Assembly (NCBI GenBank): GCA_013297825.1
Contig: JAAFIN010000002.1
Coordinates: 1-62,928 of the forward strand
Source of the DNA: Cytophagales bacterium
Lineage (GTDB): Bacteria > Bacteroidota > Bacteroidia > Cytophagales > Microscillaceae
Length of the DNA: 62,928 bases
Direction of reading: 5' to 3'
Made by a program: the position numbers and the translations under genes. Below the pieces are notes generated by a model that ran no database searches, was not told the DNA's origin, and was given only the letters and a program-made list of their open reading frames with translations. This document shows, piece by piece, positions 24,377 through 33,053 of the stretch (the stretch's first letter is position 1; each line of letters begins with the position of its first letter).

Positions 24377-26452
24377 TTACCTTATGAGCGTAACCTGCCC
24401 TTTTGCCTGCGTTTTCTCATCTTTTTTCAAAATATTTTGATATTTTGCTTGCCAAACATACACACCCTCAGGACAAGGTTTTCCCATAAATGTTCCGTCC
24501 CAAACATCATCTTTTCCTCTTGACACAAACACAATTTCACCCCAACGATTATAAATTTGGAAGTTTAGGAAAGCAAAATCTCCTCCTTTTATCTCAAAAT
24601 TATCATTCAATCCATCACCATTTGGCGTAAAGGCAGTTGGTAAAATCAGTTTTGGGTCGCAATTTATAAAAACATCAAAAGTTTTTATTAAAAAAGGTTT
24701 CCCAATTTCTCCCACTTCCACTATATAAGTATCTTCTTGGTCTTTGTTTTTGATAAAAAAACTACGTGTAGTTTCTCCATTATTCCATTTATAAAATACT
24801 TTTTTGCCTGCATTTTTTAAAGCAATTTCCTCTGCCAAAGTCATTGCCATCAGTTCATAACCAAGCTCTGGAGGGCATATTTTTAAGGTTTCTTTGGTGC
24901 TTGTGAAGTTTGTAATAATTTCTACGTTTTGGGTAATTTCATTTGAACAACCTGTATCTGTTGGGTCAATATAAGTATATTTTATGAGGTGTGTTCCAAT
25001 GCCCAAAGTTGCAGGATTAAATTCTGTTGCAATTACATTATTTATTTGAAATGTGCCTCCTGTGGGTGTTGCTTGCAAAGTAAATGCTGATTGGTCATCA
25101 AAATAACTATTTTGCAAATTCAAAAATGCCAAAATTGGTTTTGGATTGATGATGATGTTTTTATTGATGGAATTTGTGCAACCATTTCCTGCATTGTATT
25201 CATACCTGATTTCTGCATTTCCCAAACCCAACGAAGCAGGGTTAAGTTGTGTTACAACTACATTATTGATTTTGAATATTCCCCCTGTTGGATTGGCTTG
25301 CAAAACAAATGCAGGATTTGAAATACAATAATTATCTTTCAAATCCACAAATGAAAGAACTGGTAAAGGGTTTATGGTTACATTTTTGGTATTCATACCC
25401 ACACAACCATTTGCATCTGTAAAAGTGTATTTTATAAGGTGTGTTCCTATGCCAAGTGTGCTTGGGTTAAATTGTGTTGCACTTGTGCCATTTATCGTAA
25501 ATGTGCCTCCTGTGGGCGTTGCACTTAGGTTAAAGGGCTGTGTATTGATGCAATATTGGTCTGAAAGCCCTGAAAATATAGGTACTTGTGGTACTGTGGT
25601 AATGGTTACAGGTTTGGTGTAGGTCATTGTACTGCCATTGTTTGCGTTGTTGCTGACAACAGTTGTAGTCAATGTTACATTATAAGTCCCAACTGCTGAA
25701 TAGATATGTGTGGGACTTGCAACGCTGTTATTGGCAGTGATAATGCTCCCATCTCCGAAATCCCACATATAGGACAATGTAGCGGTTTGGTCGCAAGTAG
25801 CAGAAGTATTGATGAATGATACTTTGTTGCAGGAAATAGAAGGGCTACCAAATAATGCATTCACCACAGAAAGTTGGGCAGTGCCTGTCCATTCAAAGGA
25901 AAATCCTACGCCTGTGCTAAGAAAATTATCTATCATCATAAAATATTGTTGTCCTGCTACCACATTCAGAGGAGTTGAGAAAGGTAAATTTCCTCCTCCT
26001 CCTACACCTACACTGGCAAAAACACCTGAAGCATTTAAGCCAGTAGTACCCATATTTTGTGAAAGATTACAACGAATAGGCGTTCCCAACGTGGTACAGG
26101 TTACATTGGGTCCCCAAATGGCAAAATCATAATCATCTGAGGGATTTATAGGAATAATATTAAAAGTAAGTACCCCACTTGTTTGAATGGTAAAAGCATA
26201 CCAAGCAGATTGGTGTTCCACAACACCTCCTACTGGACTTAAGCACCCCCTATCATTACCAGGAAATAGTGTAGGGCTAAAATCATCTATGCCAATGTTT
26301 GTGCTATTGTCTGTAAAACTTGAGTTTCCACACACCAATCTCCCAGTATTAAACACATAGCGACAATCATTGTTAGTTTGTGCTAAGATTGCAGTTATTT
26401 GAAAACAATAGCCTAAAAAAACTATAAGATAAAAAACAATGTATTTTTTCAT
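24377..26452 (-). CDS. Secreted PKD-domain protein with T9SS type B sorting domain
   Basis: A 691-residue secreted protein. It has a signal peptide (about residues 1-25), an N-terminal beta domain about 30-200 (FSPTLFPGNDRGCLSP, SAWYAFTIQTSGVLTFNIIP), and a PKD domain (about 200-285, YMWDFGDGSIITANNS). Then come about three repeats of roughly 80 residues (DLKDNYCISNPAFVLQANP, LQATPTGGTFQINNVIATEF, LGIGTHLIKYTYIDP). The last roughly 90 residues are the gliding-motility type sorting domain: PTAFTPNGDGLNDNFEI, FQIYNRWGEIVFVS, WDGTFMGKPCPEGVYVWQAKY. It should be exported by type IX secretion to the cell surface or medium. No enzymatic domain is apparent, so an adhesive or structural role is likely. 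Confidence 0.9.
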   Translation of the reverse strand: MKKYIVFYLIVFLGYCFQITAILAQTNNDCRYVFNTGRLVCGNSSFTDNSTNIGIDDFSPTLFPGNDRGCLSPVGGVVEHQSAWYAFTIQTSGVLTFNIIPINPSDDYDFAIWGPNVTCTTLGTPIRCNLSQNMGTTGLNASGVFASVGVGGGGNLPFSTPLNVVAGQQYFMMIDNFLSTGVGFSFEWTGTAQLSVVNALFGSPSISCNKVSFINTSATCDQTATLSYMWDFGDGSIITANNSVASPTHIYSAVGTYNVTLTTTVVSNNANNGSTMTYTKPVTITTVPQVPIFSGLSDQYCINTQPFNLSATPTGGTFTINGTSATQFNPSTLGIGTHLIKYTFTDANGCVGMNTKNVTINPLPVLSFVDLKDNYCISNPAFVLQANPTGGIFKINNVVVTQLNPASLGLGNAEIRYEYNAGNGCTNSINKNIIINPKPILAFLNLQNSYFDDQSAFTLQATPTGGTFQINNVIATEFNPATLGIGTHLIKYTYIDPTDTGCSNEITQNVEIITNFTSTKETLKICPPELGYELMAMTLAEEIALKNAGKKVFYKWNNGETTRSFFIKNKDQEDTYIVEVGEIGKPFLIKTFDVFINCDPKLILPTAFTPNGDGLNDNFEIKGGDFAFLNFQIYNRWGEIVFVSRGKDDVWDGTFMGKPCPEGVYVWQAKYQNILKKDEKTQAKGQVTLIR

Positions 26453-26530
26453 GCAGAAATAAAAATAATGATTTTTACAAAAATATAGGTTTTAAATAAT
26501 ATTTACTAATTTTTGATTGTCTTAAAAAAA

Positions 26531-26594
26531 TTGTCATTCTGAAAGAATCTGGCTGTTACTGCGACAGAACAGCCAAATTCCTAAAGAATGACAA
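26531..26594. repeat. TTGTCATTCTGAAAGAATCTGGCTG hairpin (copy 1)
   Basis: An imperfect foldback: TTGTCATTCTGAAAGAATCT and GGCTGTT pair with AACAGCC and AGAATGACAA downstream. Diverged copies are at 42955-43030 and 45601-45672. Confidence 0.75.
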
Positions 26595-26717
26595 AGTTGT
26601 TTTTTTTCCAATTTTCTAAAATAAAAAATCAACTAATTCATTAGTTATAACAAATAAAAAAAAGCTCAAAAAATTCAAGGAAATTTAGACCTTGAACTTT
26701 TTGAACCTGCTTTTTAT

Positions 26718-26740
26718 TCCCCCTTTGGGGGTTAGGGGGC
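26718..26740. repeat. G/C-rich repeat at the end of the PIG-L gene
   Basis: TTCCCCCTTTGGGGGTTAGGGGGC is a further copy of the G/C-rich repeat. It directly abuts the stop codon of the PIG-L deacetylase gene. Confidence 0.75.
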
Positions 26741-26742
26741 TT

Positions 26743-29319
26743 CTAATCCAACAAATTCACAAAAAGCCTTATTGCACCTGACACACCCGCAGGAATTTGC
26801 CTAAAAAACGCATAACCTGTATAAACGAATTTACCTTTTCCATAATTTGCTACCAAAAGACCGCCTTGTAATTCTGGCTCGTTTGGGTCATTAGATGCCA
26901 AAATAGCAGTATATTCTTTTGCCCACGTATCAGCAAAATACAATCCACGCTCTTGTACCCAATCCGCAAAATCATCTTGCGTAATTTTATTTGGTGTGTT
27001 CAAAATTTCGTGTTCAGGCAAAAGCATTTTGATAGGAGCTTCTTCCACTGTAACCCTTTCACGTGAAAGCGTAAAAGGATAAATTCCAAAATTTTTGACC
27101 AAAAGCCTTTGAGCGGTTTGGTACTGCACAACCAAAGTTCCGCCATTTTCTACATATTTTTTTAGTTTTTCTTGTTCATTTACAAGGTGTTCTTCGGTGT
27201 TGTAAGCACGCACACCTATCACAATGCTTGCGTATTTGTCCAAAGATTCTTTGGCTAAGGTGTTTTTGTCCAAAAGTGTAACTTCATAACCAATCTGCGT
27301 AAGATAACGAGGAATTTCATCACCTGCACCTGCTATGTACGCAATATTTTTTTTGGTGGTTTTTAAATCTAAACGATTTAACAAGGTTTCAGCATTTGGA
27401 AAAATCGTTTGTAGTGGAATATGACGATAATCAATGCGTGTAATGCCTTTTGCAGGTTGAAAATCTTTGTCATTTTCCAATTTAATAAATGCTTTCATTT
27501 TTGCTTTATTATTATTTGACGCATTTTTTGGCGGAAAAATCTTAAACGTAAAATCTTTTTCTTGGTCTTTTTGCCCAATCTCAAAATTTTGTGTGAGCGG
27601 TTCTACACGCCAACCTTGTGGCACATCAAGTTTTAACGTTCCTTTTACATCTTTTTTGCCTGCTCTTACTGCGACTTCTATTGTTTCCTCTTGTTCAGAT
27701 GCAAACAAAAAGGTTTTTTCGCTAAAATTAACCATTACCTCTGGCGTAATTTCCAAAGGGCGATAAATTTCTTCGTCTTCTGCTTTGGTGTATTTGTAGG
27801 TAATTGGGGCAAGAAAAGTTAGACTTTCGGTGAGATTTTCGGTTTTATTATCTTCAAAAGTTATTGTAATTTGGGTAGGAATTTGCAAAAAAGGTGGATT
27901 TTCAGGCAAGCCTATTTTTTGGGTATTAGAAACCTGAAAAAGCCCTTTTTCTATTTTTTCATTGAGCCAATAAGGTTGAGAAGTAGAAAATCTATTTTTC
28001 TGTAAAAAAATAAAATTTGGTGATTTGTATAATTTCCCCATTTCAAGCGAAGAATTTGAAGTAATATTTTTATACGAATTTGTATTCATATCAAAATATT
28101 GAATATTTATCTTGTAAGGACTTTGGTGTGAGGCTTCTATTTCGTATTTTACAGTGTCCTGCACGCTTGTATTGGGAATATTGGCGTTTGCATCAATCCA
28201 TAAGCCCAAAGATTGTTTGATAAGATTATCAATTTGTATGATTTTTTTCTCCAAAAGATTTTTATAATCTGTATTTTGGGGCAAAATCTGCATTATATGT
28301 TTTCTTACCTCAAATAATTGCGAAACAATCAAATAAGGCTTGTTAAAATCATAATTTTTTTCAATTTTTTCTAATAAAACATCAATATTCCCTGCGTTTT
28401 TGATTTTGTTCCAAGTTAAATCAATATCATCAAAAATGTCTTTTTTGGCAGGTTTTCCTTTCAAAAGCGTCAAAAAATCAGTACGTAATCCGTGATTTTT
28501 GGCAGTTCCAAAGCCTTGTGATTTGTGCATACTTCTACTTTCCGCAGCAAGAATAAGGTTTGATTTGCCCAAAAGCGGATTATATTTTCCAATTTCTACC
28601 GAAATTGTATTAGTAGTATCAGGAGGGGCATTTTGGAAATTAGGCGAATATGCGTTCCAAAAAAGGCGTGTAGGTTGCCAAACGCTCACTTCTGAAAGTT
28701 GTTCAGGGAATTTGGTTTTGTCGCCTGCCATTTCAAAAGCCTCCAAAGCAAGTAAAGTGCTTGCCTCGTGATGACCGTGTCCTGCTCTGCGGTCAGGCGG
28801 AAATCTACAAATAATGACATCAGGACGAAATTGGCGAATAATACGCACTACATCAGAAAGTACGTTATTTTTTCCCCAAATTTCAAAACTTTCTTTGGCA
28901 TTTTTAGAAAAACCAAAATCATTGGCACGTGTAAAAAACTGCTCTCCGCCATCTATTCTACGAGCTTGCAATAATTCTTGGGTACGAATAAGTCCCATAA
29001 GTTCCCTCTGTTCTGCTCCTATGAGGTTTTGACCGCCATCACCACGTGTAAGCGAAAGATAACCTGTTCTAAGGTGTCGTTCATTGGCAAGATAGGCAAT
29101 CATTGCGGTATTTTCGTCGTCAGGGTGTGCTGCGAGGTAAAGGGCTGTGCCAAGCGTGTGTAATTTTTTGATTTCTAACAAAATTTCACTTGCAGAAAGT
29201 TGTTTTGGAGCAAGTCCTTGTGAAGCACTTTGAGCAAAGTTTTTTTGAAAAGAAATTAAAACAATAAAGATAAAAAAGAAAATTTTTGGGGAAAAGATTT
29301 TTTGTAAAAAAATGTTCAT
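26743..29319 (-). CDS. Secreted PIG-L family deacetylase
   Basis: An 858-residue protein with a signal peptide (about residues 1-30, ending FAQSA). The N-terminal 250 residues are a PIG-L/LmbE de-N-acetylase domain: AAHPDDE (64-69 zinc motif), RTGYLSLTRGDGGQN, RTQELLQARRIDGGEQFF and GHGHHEAST (third zinc ligand). The remaining 600 residues include beta-sandwich parts and a C-terminal Rossmann/GATase-like segment (YIAGAGDEIPRYLTQIGYEVTLLD, VENGGTLVVQYQT). This long architecture is common in Bacteroidota. The substrate (a secreted or envelope N-acetyl sugar) is not determinable here. Confidence 0.88.
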   Translation of the reverse strand: MNIFLQKIFSPKIFFFIFIVLISFQKNFAQSASQGLAPKQLSASEILLEIKKLHTLGTALYLAAHPDDENTAMIAYLANERHLRTGYLSLTRGDGGQNLIGAEQRELMGLIRTQELLQARRIDGGEQFFTRANDFGFSKNAKESFEIWGKNNVLSDVVRIIRQFRPDVIICRFPPDRRAGHGHHEASTLLALEAFEMAGDKTKFPEQLSEVSVWQPTRLFWNAYSPNFQNAPPDTTNTISVEIGKYNPLLGKSNLILAAESRSMHKSQGFGTAKNHGLRTDFLTLLKGKPAKKDIFDDIDLTWNKIKNAGNIDVLLEKIEKNYDFNKPYLIVSQLFEVRKHIMQILPQNTDYKNLLEKKIIQIDNLIKQSLGLWIDANANIPNTSVQDTVKYEIEASHQSPYKINIQYFDMNTNSYKNITSNSSLEMGKLYKSPNFIFLQKNRFSTSQPYWLNEKIEKGLFQVSNTQKIGLPENPPFLQIPTQITITFEDNKTENLTESLTFLAPITYKYTKAEDEEIYRPLEITPEVMVNFSEKTFLFASEQEETIEVAVRAGKKDVKGTLKLDVPQGWRVEPLTQNFEIGQKDQEKDFTFKIFPPKNASNNNKAKMKAFIKLENDKDFQPAKGITRIDYRHIPLQTIFPNAETLLNRLDLKTTKKNIAYIAGAGDEIPRYLTQIGYEVTLLDKNTLAKESLDKYASIVIGVRAYNTEEHLVNEQEKLKKYVENGGTLVVQYQTAQRLLVKNFGIYPFTLSRERVTVEEAPIKMLLPEHEILNTPNKITQDDFADWVQERGLYFADTWAKEYTAILASNDPNEPELQGGLLVANYGKGKFVYTGYAFFRQIPAGVSGAIRLFVNLLD

Positions 29320-29551
29320 TTTGTTGTAGTTTTTTTTAGATGTTTTTTTGGTTTTTATTTTTTTAAAACAACAAAAGAATGAATAAAATTCATAAAAAAA
29401 TAGTGTTGTTTATGTAAAAGAATAAAAATAAACAAAAACCTTGATATAATTCTTCATAAAAATCCTATAAATTTGTATTTAATCCTAAGAATTCTGCCCT
29501 TATTTGGCTGTTTCATTCATAATTCATAATTCATAATTCATAATTCACCAT

Positions 29552-30472
29552 TTGAAACATTTAATCGTTATCGTGGGAGCTACTGCAGTAGGAAAAACTG
29601 CTATGGCAATCCAACTTGCAAAAGCATTGCAAACAGAAATTATATCTGCTGATGCACGCCAATTTTATAAAGAAATGGAAATAGGCACTGCAAAACCGTC
29701 TTTGGAGGAATTGGCAAGTGTAAAACATCATCTTATCAATTCACATAGCATTTCCCAAACGTACAATGTGGGAGAATATGAAAAAGATGTGTTGAATATT
29801 TTAGAAAAAATTTTTGAAACAAAAAACACAGCAATTCTTGTGGGTGGTTCAGGTCTTTATATCCAAACAATATGTGACGGTATAGATGAAATGCCTGAAA
29901 TAGATGAAAATATCAGAGAGAATCTTACACAAAGATTAGAAAGTGAAGGTTTGGAATCTTTGGTAAAACAACTTCAAAATTTAGACCCTATTTTTTGCCA
30001 AAATGCAGACTTAAAAAATCCGCACCGTGTTATAAGGGCTTTAGAAATTTGTTTGGGAACAGGTAAAATGTATTCTTCGTTTAGAAAAAATGAAAAAATA
30101 AAAAGACCTTTTTTTATCACAAAAATTGGTTTAGAAATGCCTCGCGAAATGCTTTACAATCGCATAGATACACGTATGGACACAATGCTCGCACAAGGAT
30201 TAGAAGAAGAAGTAAAAAATCTTATCGCATTTCAGGAACATAATGCACTCCAAACAGTGGGTTATCAAGAGGTTTTTTCACATCTCAAAGGTGAATATGA
30301 CAGAGCTGAAATGATAAGATTATTAAAAAGAAACTCACGCAGATACGCCAAACGCCAACTTACGTGGTTTCGCAGAGATACTGAAATAAATTGGTTTTCT
30401 TATAATAATTTTGAAGAAATATTACATTTTATAAATGATAATCAAACCTATAAGGTTTCTGAAACCTTATAG
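29552..30472 (+). CDS. miaA: tRNA dimethylallyltransferase
   Basis: A 306-residue MiaA with P-loop VGATAVGKTAMAIQL, ISADARQFYKEMEIGTAKPS, VGGSGLYIQ, and YAKRQLTWFRRDTEINWF at the C-terminus. It adds dimethylallyl to A37 of tRNAs reading U-starting codons. The only possible start is TTG at 29552, because an in-frame stop lies 16 bases earlier and no ATG is available. The predicted N-terminus KHLIVIVGATAVGKT matches the family. The last ten codons (QTYKVSETL) and the stop come from a 33-base palindrome (30444-30476) that also occurs elsewhere in the window. Confidence 0.93.
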   Translation: MKHLIVIVGATAVGKTAMAIQLAKALQTEIISADARQFYKEMEIGTAKPSLEELASVKHHLINSHSISQTYNVGEYEKDVLNILEKIFETKNTAILVGGSGLYIQTICDGIDEMPEIDENIRENLTQRLESEGLESLVKQLQNLDPIFCQNADLKNPHRVIRALEICLGTGKMYSSFRKNEKIKRPFFITKIGLEMPREMLYNRIDTRMDTMLAQGLEEEVKNLIAFQEHNALQTVGYQEVFSHLKGEYDRAEMIRLLKRNSRRYAKRQLTWFRRDTEINWFSYNNFEEILHFINDNQTYKVSETL

Positions 30473-30476
30473 GTTT
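30444..30476. repeat. AAACCTATAAGGTTTC palindrome at the 3' end of miaA
   Basis: Arms AAACCTATAAGGTTTC (30444-30459) and the exact reverse complement (30461-30476) flank one T. It supplies the last codons and the stop of miaA. It also stands between miaA and the convergent DCC gene, so it may act as a terminator. Other copies are at 31428-31460 and 45763-45796. Confidence 0.85.
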
Positions 30477-30479
30477 CAT

Positions 30480-31136
30480 CTAAAATTTAAAATGTGTTTT
30501 TATTCGCCAAAGATAACTTGCTAAAAATGCACCTACACCTGCCCAAAAGTGAAAAGGTAGGAAAAGCAATCCAATAAAAATACTCACAGAAAACTGTCCT
30601 AAAAGTTCTGTACGTTCATATTTTTTTAAAAAAGGAAGCAAATAATGAGCTACAATCACGCTCAAAGTATATTGCCAACTCACACCAAAAAAATATCCAC
30701 CTAACAAAAATGCTAACCCAATAAATGAAAGTCTGTATCCTGCGTGAAAATCAGGGGCACAATCAAAACCTGTGTTTGTATTTGAAGATTGAATTATGAC
30801 ACGCCTGTTGTAAGAAATAAAGGCATAAAATATTTTGAAAAAATGATATATTCCATTTAAACGTCCTATATATGCCAAAAAAGGCAACCTTGTGCCAATC
30901 ATAAATAATAATGTATCTAAACCATACAAAGTTTTTCCGCCTTCCAAATCAATCAAAGGTATTTCGTGGCGACTTCTGTCAAGGTCTATATTTTTGACTT
31001 GGGGATTTTCATTGACACACGAAAAAGGAATCCTATTTTCAGCCTCTAACATACCTGCTTTGACAAATCCTTGTGTATATAGACGACACATAGGACAATT
31101 ATCATCATATAAAATTGCTTTTTTTTGTGTATTCAT
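30480..31136 (-). CDS. DCC-type (DUF393) thiol-disulfide oxidoreductase-like protein with membrane tail
   Basis: A 218-residue protein. The N-terminus AILYDDNCPMCRLYTQGF holds a CxxC pair (C14, C17) in the thioredoxin-like DUF393/DCC context. About residues 140-215 hold three membrane helices (LSFIGLAFLLGGYFFG, LSVIVAHYLLPF, LLGQFSVSIFIGLLFLPFHF). DCC proteins are thought to be oxidoreductases. Substrate and direction are unknown. It is convergent with miaA, with stops only 7 bases apart. Confidence 0.75.
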   Translation of the reverse strand: MNTQKKAILYDDNCPMCRLYTQGFVKAGMLEAENRIPFSCVNENPQVKNIDLDRSRHEIPLIDLEGGKTLYGLDTLLFMIGTRLPFLAYIGRLNGIYHFFKIFYAFISYNRRVIIQSSNTNTGFDCAPDFHAGYRLSFIGLAFLLGGYFFGVSWQYTLSVIVAHYLLPFLKKYERTELLGQFSVSIFIGLLFLPFHFWAGVGAFLASYLWRIKTHFKF

Positions 31137-31427
31137 TTTGATTAAAAATATTTTGAATGTTTTTTTAAGGTAAAACGAAAAAGGTATTTAATTTATTATT
31201 TTTGTTTCCAAAACAATAAGGTTTTTAAAATGAAGTCTAAAATTGATAAAAAAAATCAAAATTTCACGAAAAAAAGAAAAAAATCTATGTTAATCTATAA
31301 AATTCGTGTTCCAAAATGGTTTCATTTAAATAACTTTAATGTAATATTTTCAGGTTATATGACAATTTTTGTGGAATGTGTTAAATTTGTCCTTTATTTT
31401 TATTTTTAATATAGAATATTGATAATC

Positions 31428-31460
31428 AAACCTATAAGGTTTTTAAAACCTTATAGGTTT
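31428..31460. repeat. AAACCTATAAGGTTTT palindrome (copy 2)
   Basis: Perfect 16-bp arms around a single T. It has the same flank GATAATCAAACC as the miaA copy, so at least 8 bases upstream are shared. Confidence 0.85.
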
Positions 31461-31465
31461 GTAAC

Positions 31466-31522
31466 TCCACAAAAATTGTCAGATAACCTAATATTTTCAG
31501 GTTATATGACAATTTTTGTGGA
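31466..31522. repeat. Foldback TCCACAAAAATTGTCA
   Basis: TCCACAAAAATTGTCAGATAACCT (31466-31489) pairs with its near-perfect complement at 31499-31522 (one mismatch). The right half with its loop is duplicated at 31343-31375. A related sequence (AATTTTTGTGG, then AATTATTTTTAATTCCCCAC) recurs at 45424-45460. Confidence 0.8.
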
Positions 31523-31642
31523 AAATTATTTTTAATTCCCCACGTTTCACGTGGAGATAACAGAAAAATAGTACGGTAGAGAGGATTTTTTACAGCATTT
31601 TCAAATGTAAAAAATTTCCTTAAAAAAATACCTTTTTTTCGC

Positions 31643-31650
31643 TAACTTTG
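31643..31650 (+). promoter_or_regulatory. Putative -7 box TAACTTTG for pdxA
   Basis: TAACTTTGC fits the Bacteroidota -7 consensus and lies 65 bases before the pdxA ATG. The -33 region is weak. Confidence 0.4.
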
Positions 31651-31714
31651 CAGATATTTTTTTAAATTTTTTACAAAAAAAAATCTCAAAAGGAGCCAAA
31701 AAATAATATAGAAT

Positions 31715-32815
31715 ATGCACCAACAAAACCCAAAAAATACCACAAATACACCCATAATTGCTGATAAAAATCACGACAAACATCACGATAAAAATCACGA
31801 AGTAAAACCCATTATTGGGCTTACAATAGGTGATTACAATGGCATTGGTACTGAAATTATCCTAAAAACTTTGATAGAACCACGCATTTTACAACTTTTT
31901 ACACCTGTAATTTATGGCTCTATCAAAATCATTCAAAAATATCGCAAAATTTTGCAGATGCCTGACCTTCCTTTTCAGCTCATCACCAAAGCATCACAAG
32001 CAAATCCTCGTAAAATCAATATTTTTACGGTGCAACACGAAACGCATCATTCTTTAGAAGTAGAAATAGGGAAACTGACTACCGAAGCAGGCGAATATGC
32101 GGTTTTGTGCCTTCAACAAGCTACAAATGATATTATTGCTGGCGAAATTCAGGGAATTGTTACTGCACCTATTCACAAAAATAACACCCAAAGTGAGGTA
32201 TTTCCTTACGCAGGTCATACGGAATATCTTGCAAAAATGAGCCAAAGCGAAGAACATTTGATGATACTTCACAGCGAAAATATGTGTGTTTCTATGATTA
32301 CAACGCATATTCCTGTTGCAGAAGTAAGCGGACAACTCACAAGAGACAAAATCCAACGCAAAATAAATTTGCTCATAAATACGTTAAAAAGTGATTTTAA
32401 TATCCAAAAACCACGTATTGCGGTCTTGGGACTTAATCCACACGCAGGTGATGGTGGTGTAATGGGCATAGAAGAAACGCAAATCATTGAGCCTGTTGTG
32501 GAGGATTTTCGCAAAAAAGGGCATTTGGTATTTGGAGCATTTTCGCCTGATGCGTTTTTTGGACGACATAGTTACAAAAAATATGATGCGGTTTTGGGAA
32601 TGTATCACGACCAAGTTTTAATTCCTTTCAAAATGTTGAATATGGAAAATGGCGTTAATTTTACAGCAGGATTGCCTTTTGTGCGTACTTCACCTGACCA
32701 TGGGACTGCGTTTGATATTGCAGGAAAAGGCGTAGCTGATGAAACTTCTTTCCGTCAAGCAATATTTTTGGCGTTAGATGTGATAAAAAGTAGAAAAGAA
32801 AGTACAAAAGTTTAA
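31715..32815 (+). CDS. pdxA: 4-hydroxythreonine-4-phosphate dehydrogenase
   Basis: A 366-residue PdxA, NAD-dependent enzyme of pyridoxal phosphate synthesis by the DXP-dependent route, using zinc. Features: IGLTIGDYNGIGTEII at the N-terminal side, TAPIHKNN, AGHTEYLAKMSQSEEHLMIL, LGLNPHAGDGGVMG, the metal-binding LGMYHDQVLIPFK (His/Asp), and LPFVRTSPDHGTAFDIAGKG. About 30 residues precede the usual start (a short Asp/Lys/Asn/His repeat DKNHDKHHDKNH). The ATG at 31715 is the only good start, so the extension may be real but is unusual. Confidence 0.94.
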   Translation: MHQQNPKNTTNTPIIADKNHDKHHDKNHEVKPIIGLTIGDYNGIGTEIILKTLIEPRILQLFTPVIYGSIKIIQKYRKILQMPDLPFQLITKASQANPRKINIFTVQHETHHSLEVEIGKLTTEAGEYAVLCLQQATNDIIAGEIQGIVTAPIHKNNTQSEVFPYAGHTEYLAKMSQSEEHLMILHSENMCVSMITTHIPVAEVSGQLTRDKIQRKINLLINTLKSDFNIQKPRIAVLGLNPHAGDGGVMGIEETQIIEPVVEDFRKKGHLVFGAFSPDAFFGRHSYKKYDAVLGMYHDQVLIPFKMLNMENGVNFTAGLPFVRTSPDHGTAFDIAGKGVADETSFRQAIFLALDVIKSRKESTKV

Positions 32816-32914
32816 AAAATTATAGTTTTTAGCGAAAAAACAAAAAAAAATCAAATTTTCACGCTTAAATTTGCAATTAGGAATATATAAATTATAGGTT
32901 GGATATTTTCCTAA

Positions 32915-32970
32915 ATGTATTAAAAAATAAATCCGTGAAAATCTGCGTTAATCCGTAAAATCTGTGTTCC
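32915..32970. repeat. AAATCTGTG/TTAATCCGT word repeat
   Basis: AAATCCGTGAAAATCTGCGT then TAATCCGTAAAATCTGTGTTCC is one of four copies of a roughly 45-base unit (also 31283-31318, 36045-36085 and 54416-54462). Confidence 0.7.
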
Positions 32971-33053
32971 AAACTTTCTATTTTACTTTTCACCCATTCC
33001 TTACTTCGCAATTATTCCAAAAAAATTAGGATTAAAAAACATCAAATAAATAA

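Larger units (their letters stand above)
31137..31714. other. Gene-free, repeat-dense region before pdxA
   Basis: It contains an AAAATCTATGTTAATC/ATCTATAAAATTCGTG word run (31283-31318), a 33-base direct repeat (31343-31375 and 31490-31522), a 1-nt-loop palindrome (31428-31460), a 24-bp imperfect foldback (31466-31522) and CCACGTTTCACGTGG (31540-31554). A small ORF at 31230-31409 is made largely of these repeats. The pdxA promoter box is at 31643. No RNA gene is recognised. Confidence 0.75.

Noticed and set aside
31230-31409. A 59-residue ORF starting MKSKIDKKNQ in the region before pdxA
   Set aside because: It is composed largely of the AATCTATG/ATAAAATTCGTG word repeat and of the duplicated 33-base repeat, with no promoter, and is not family-like.
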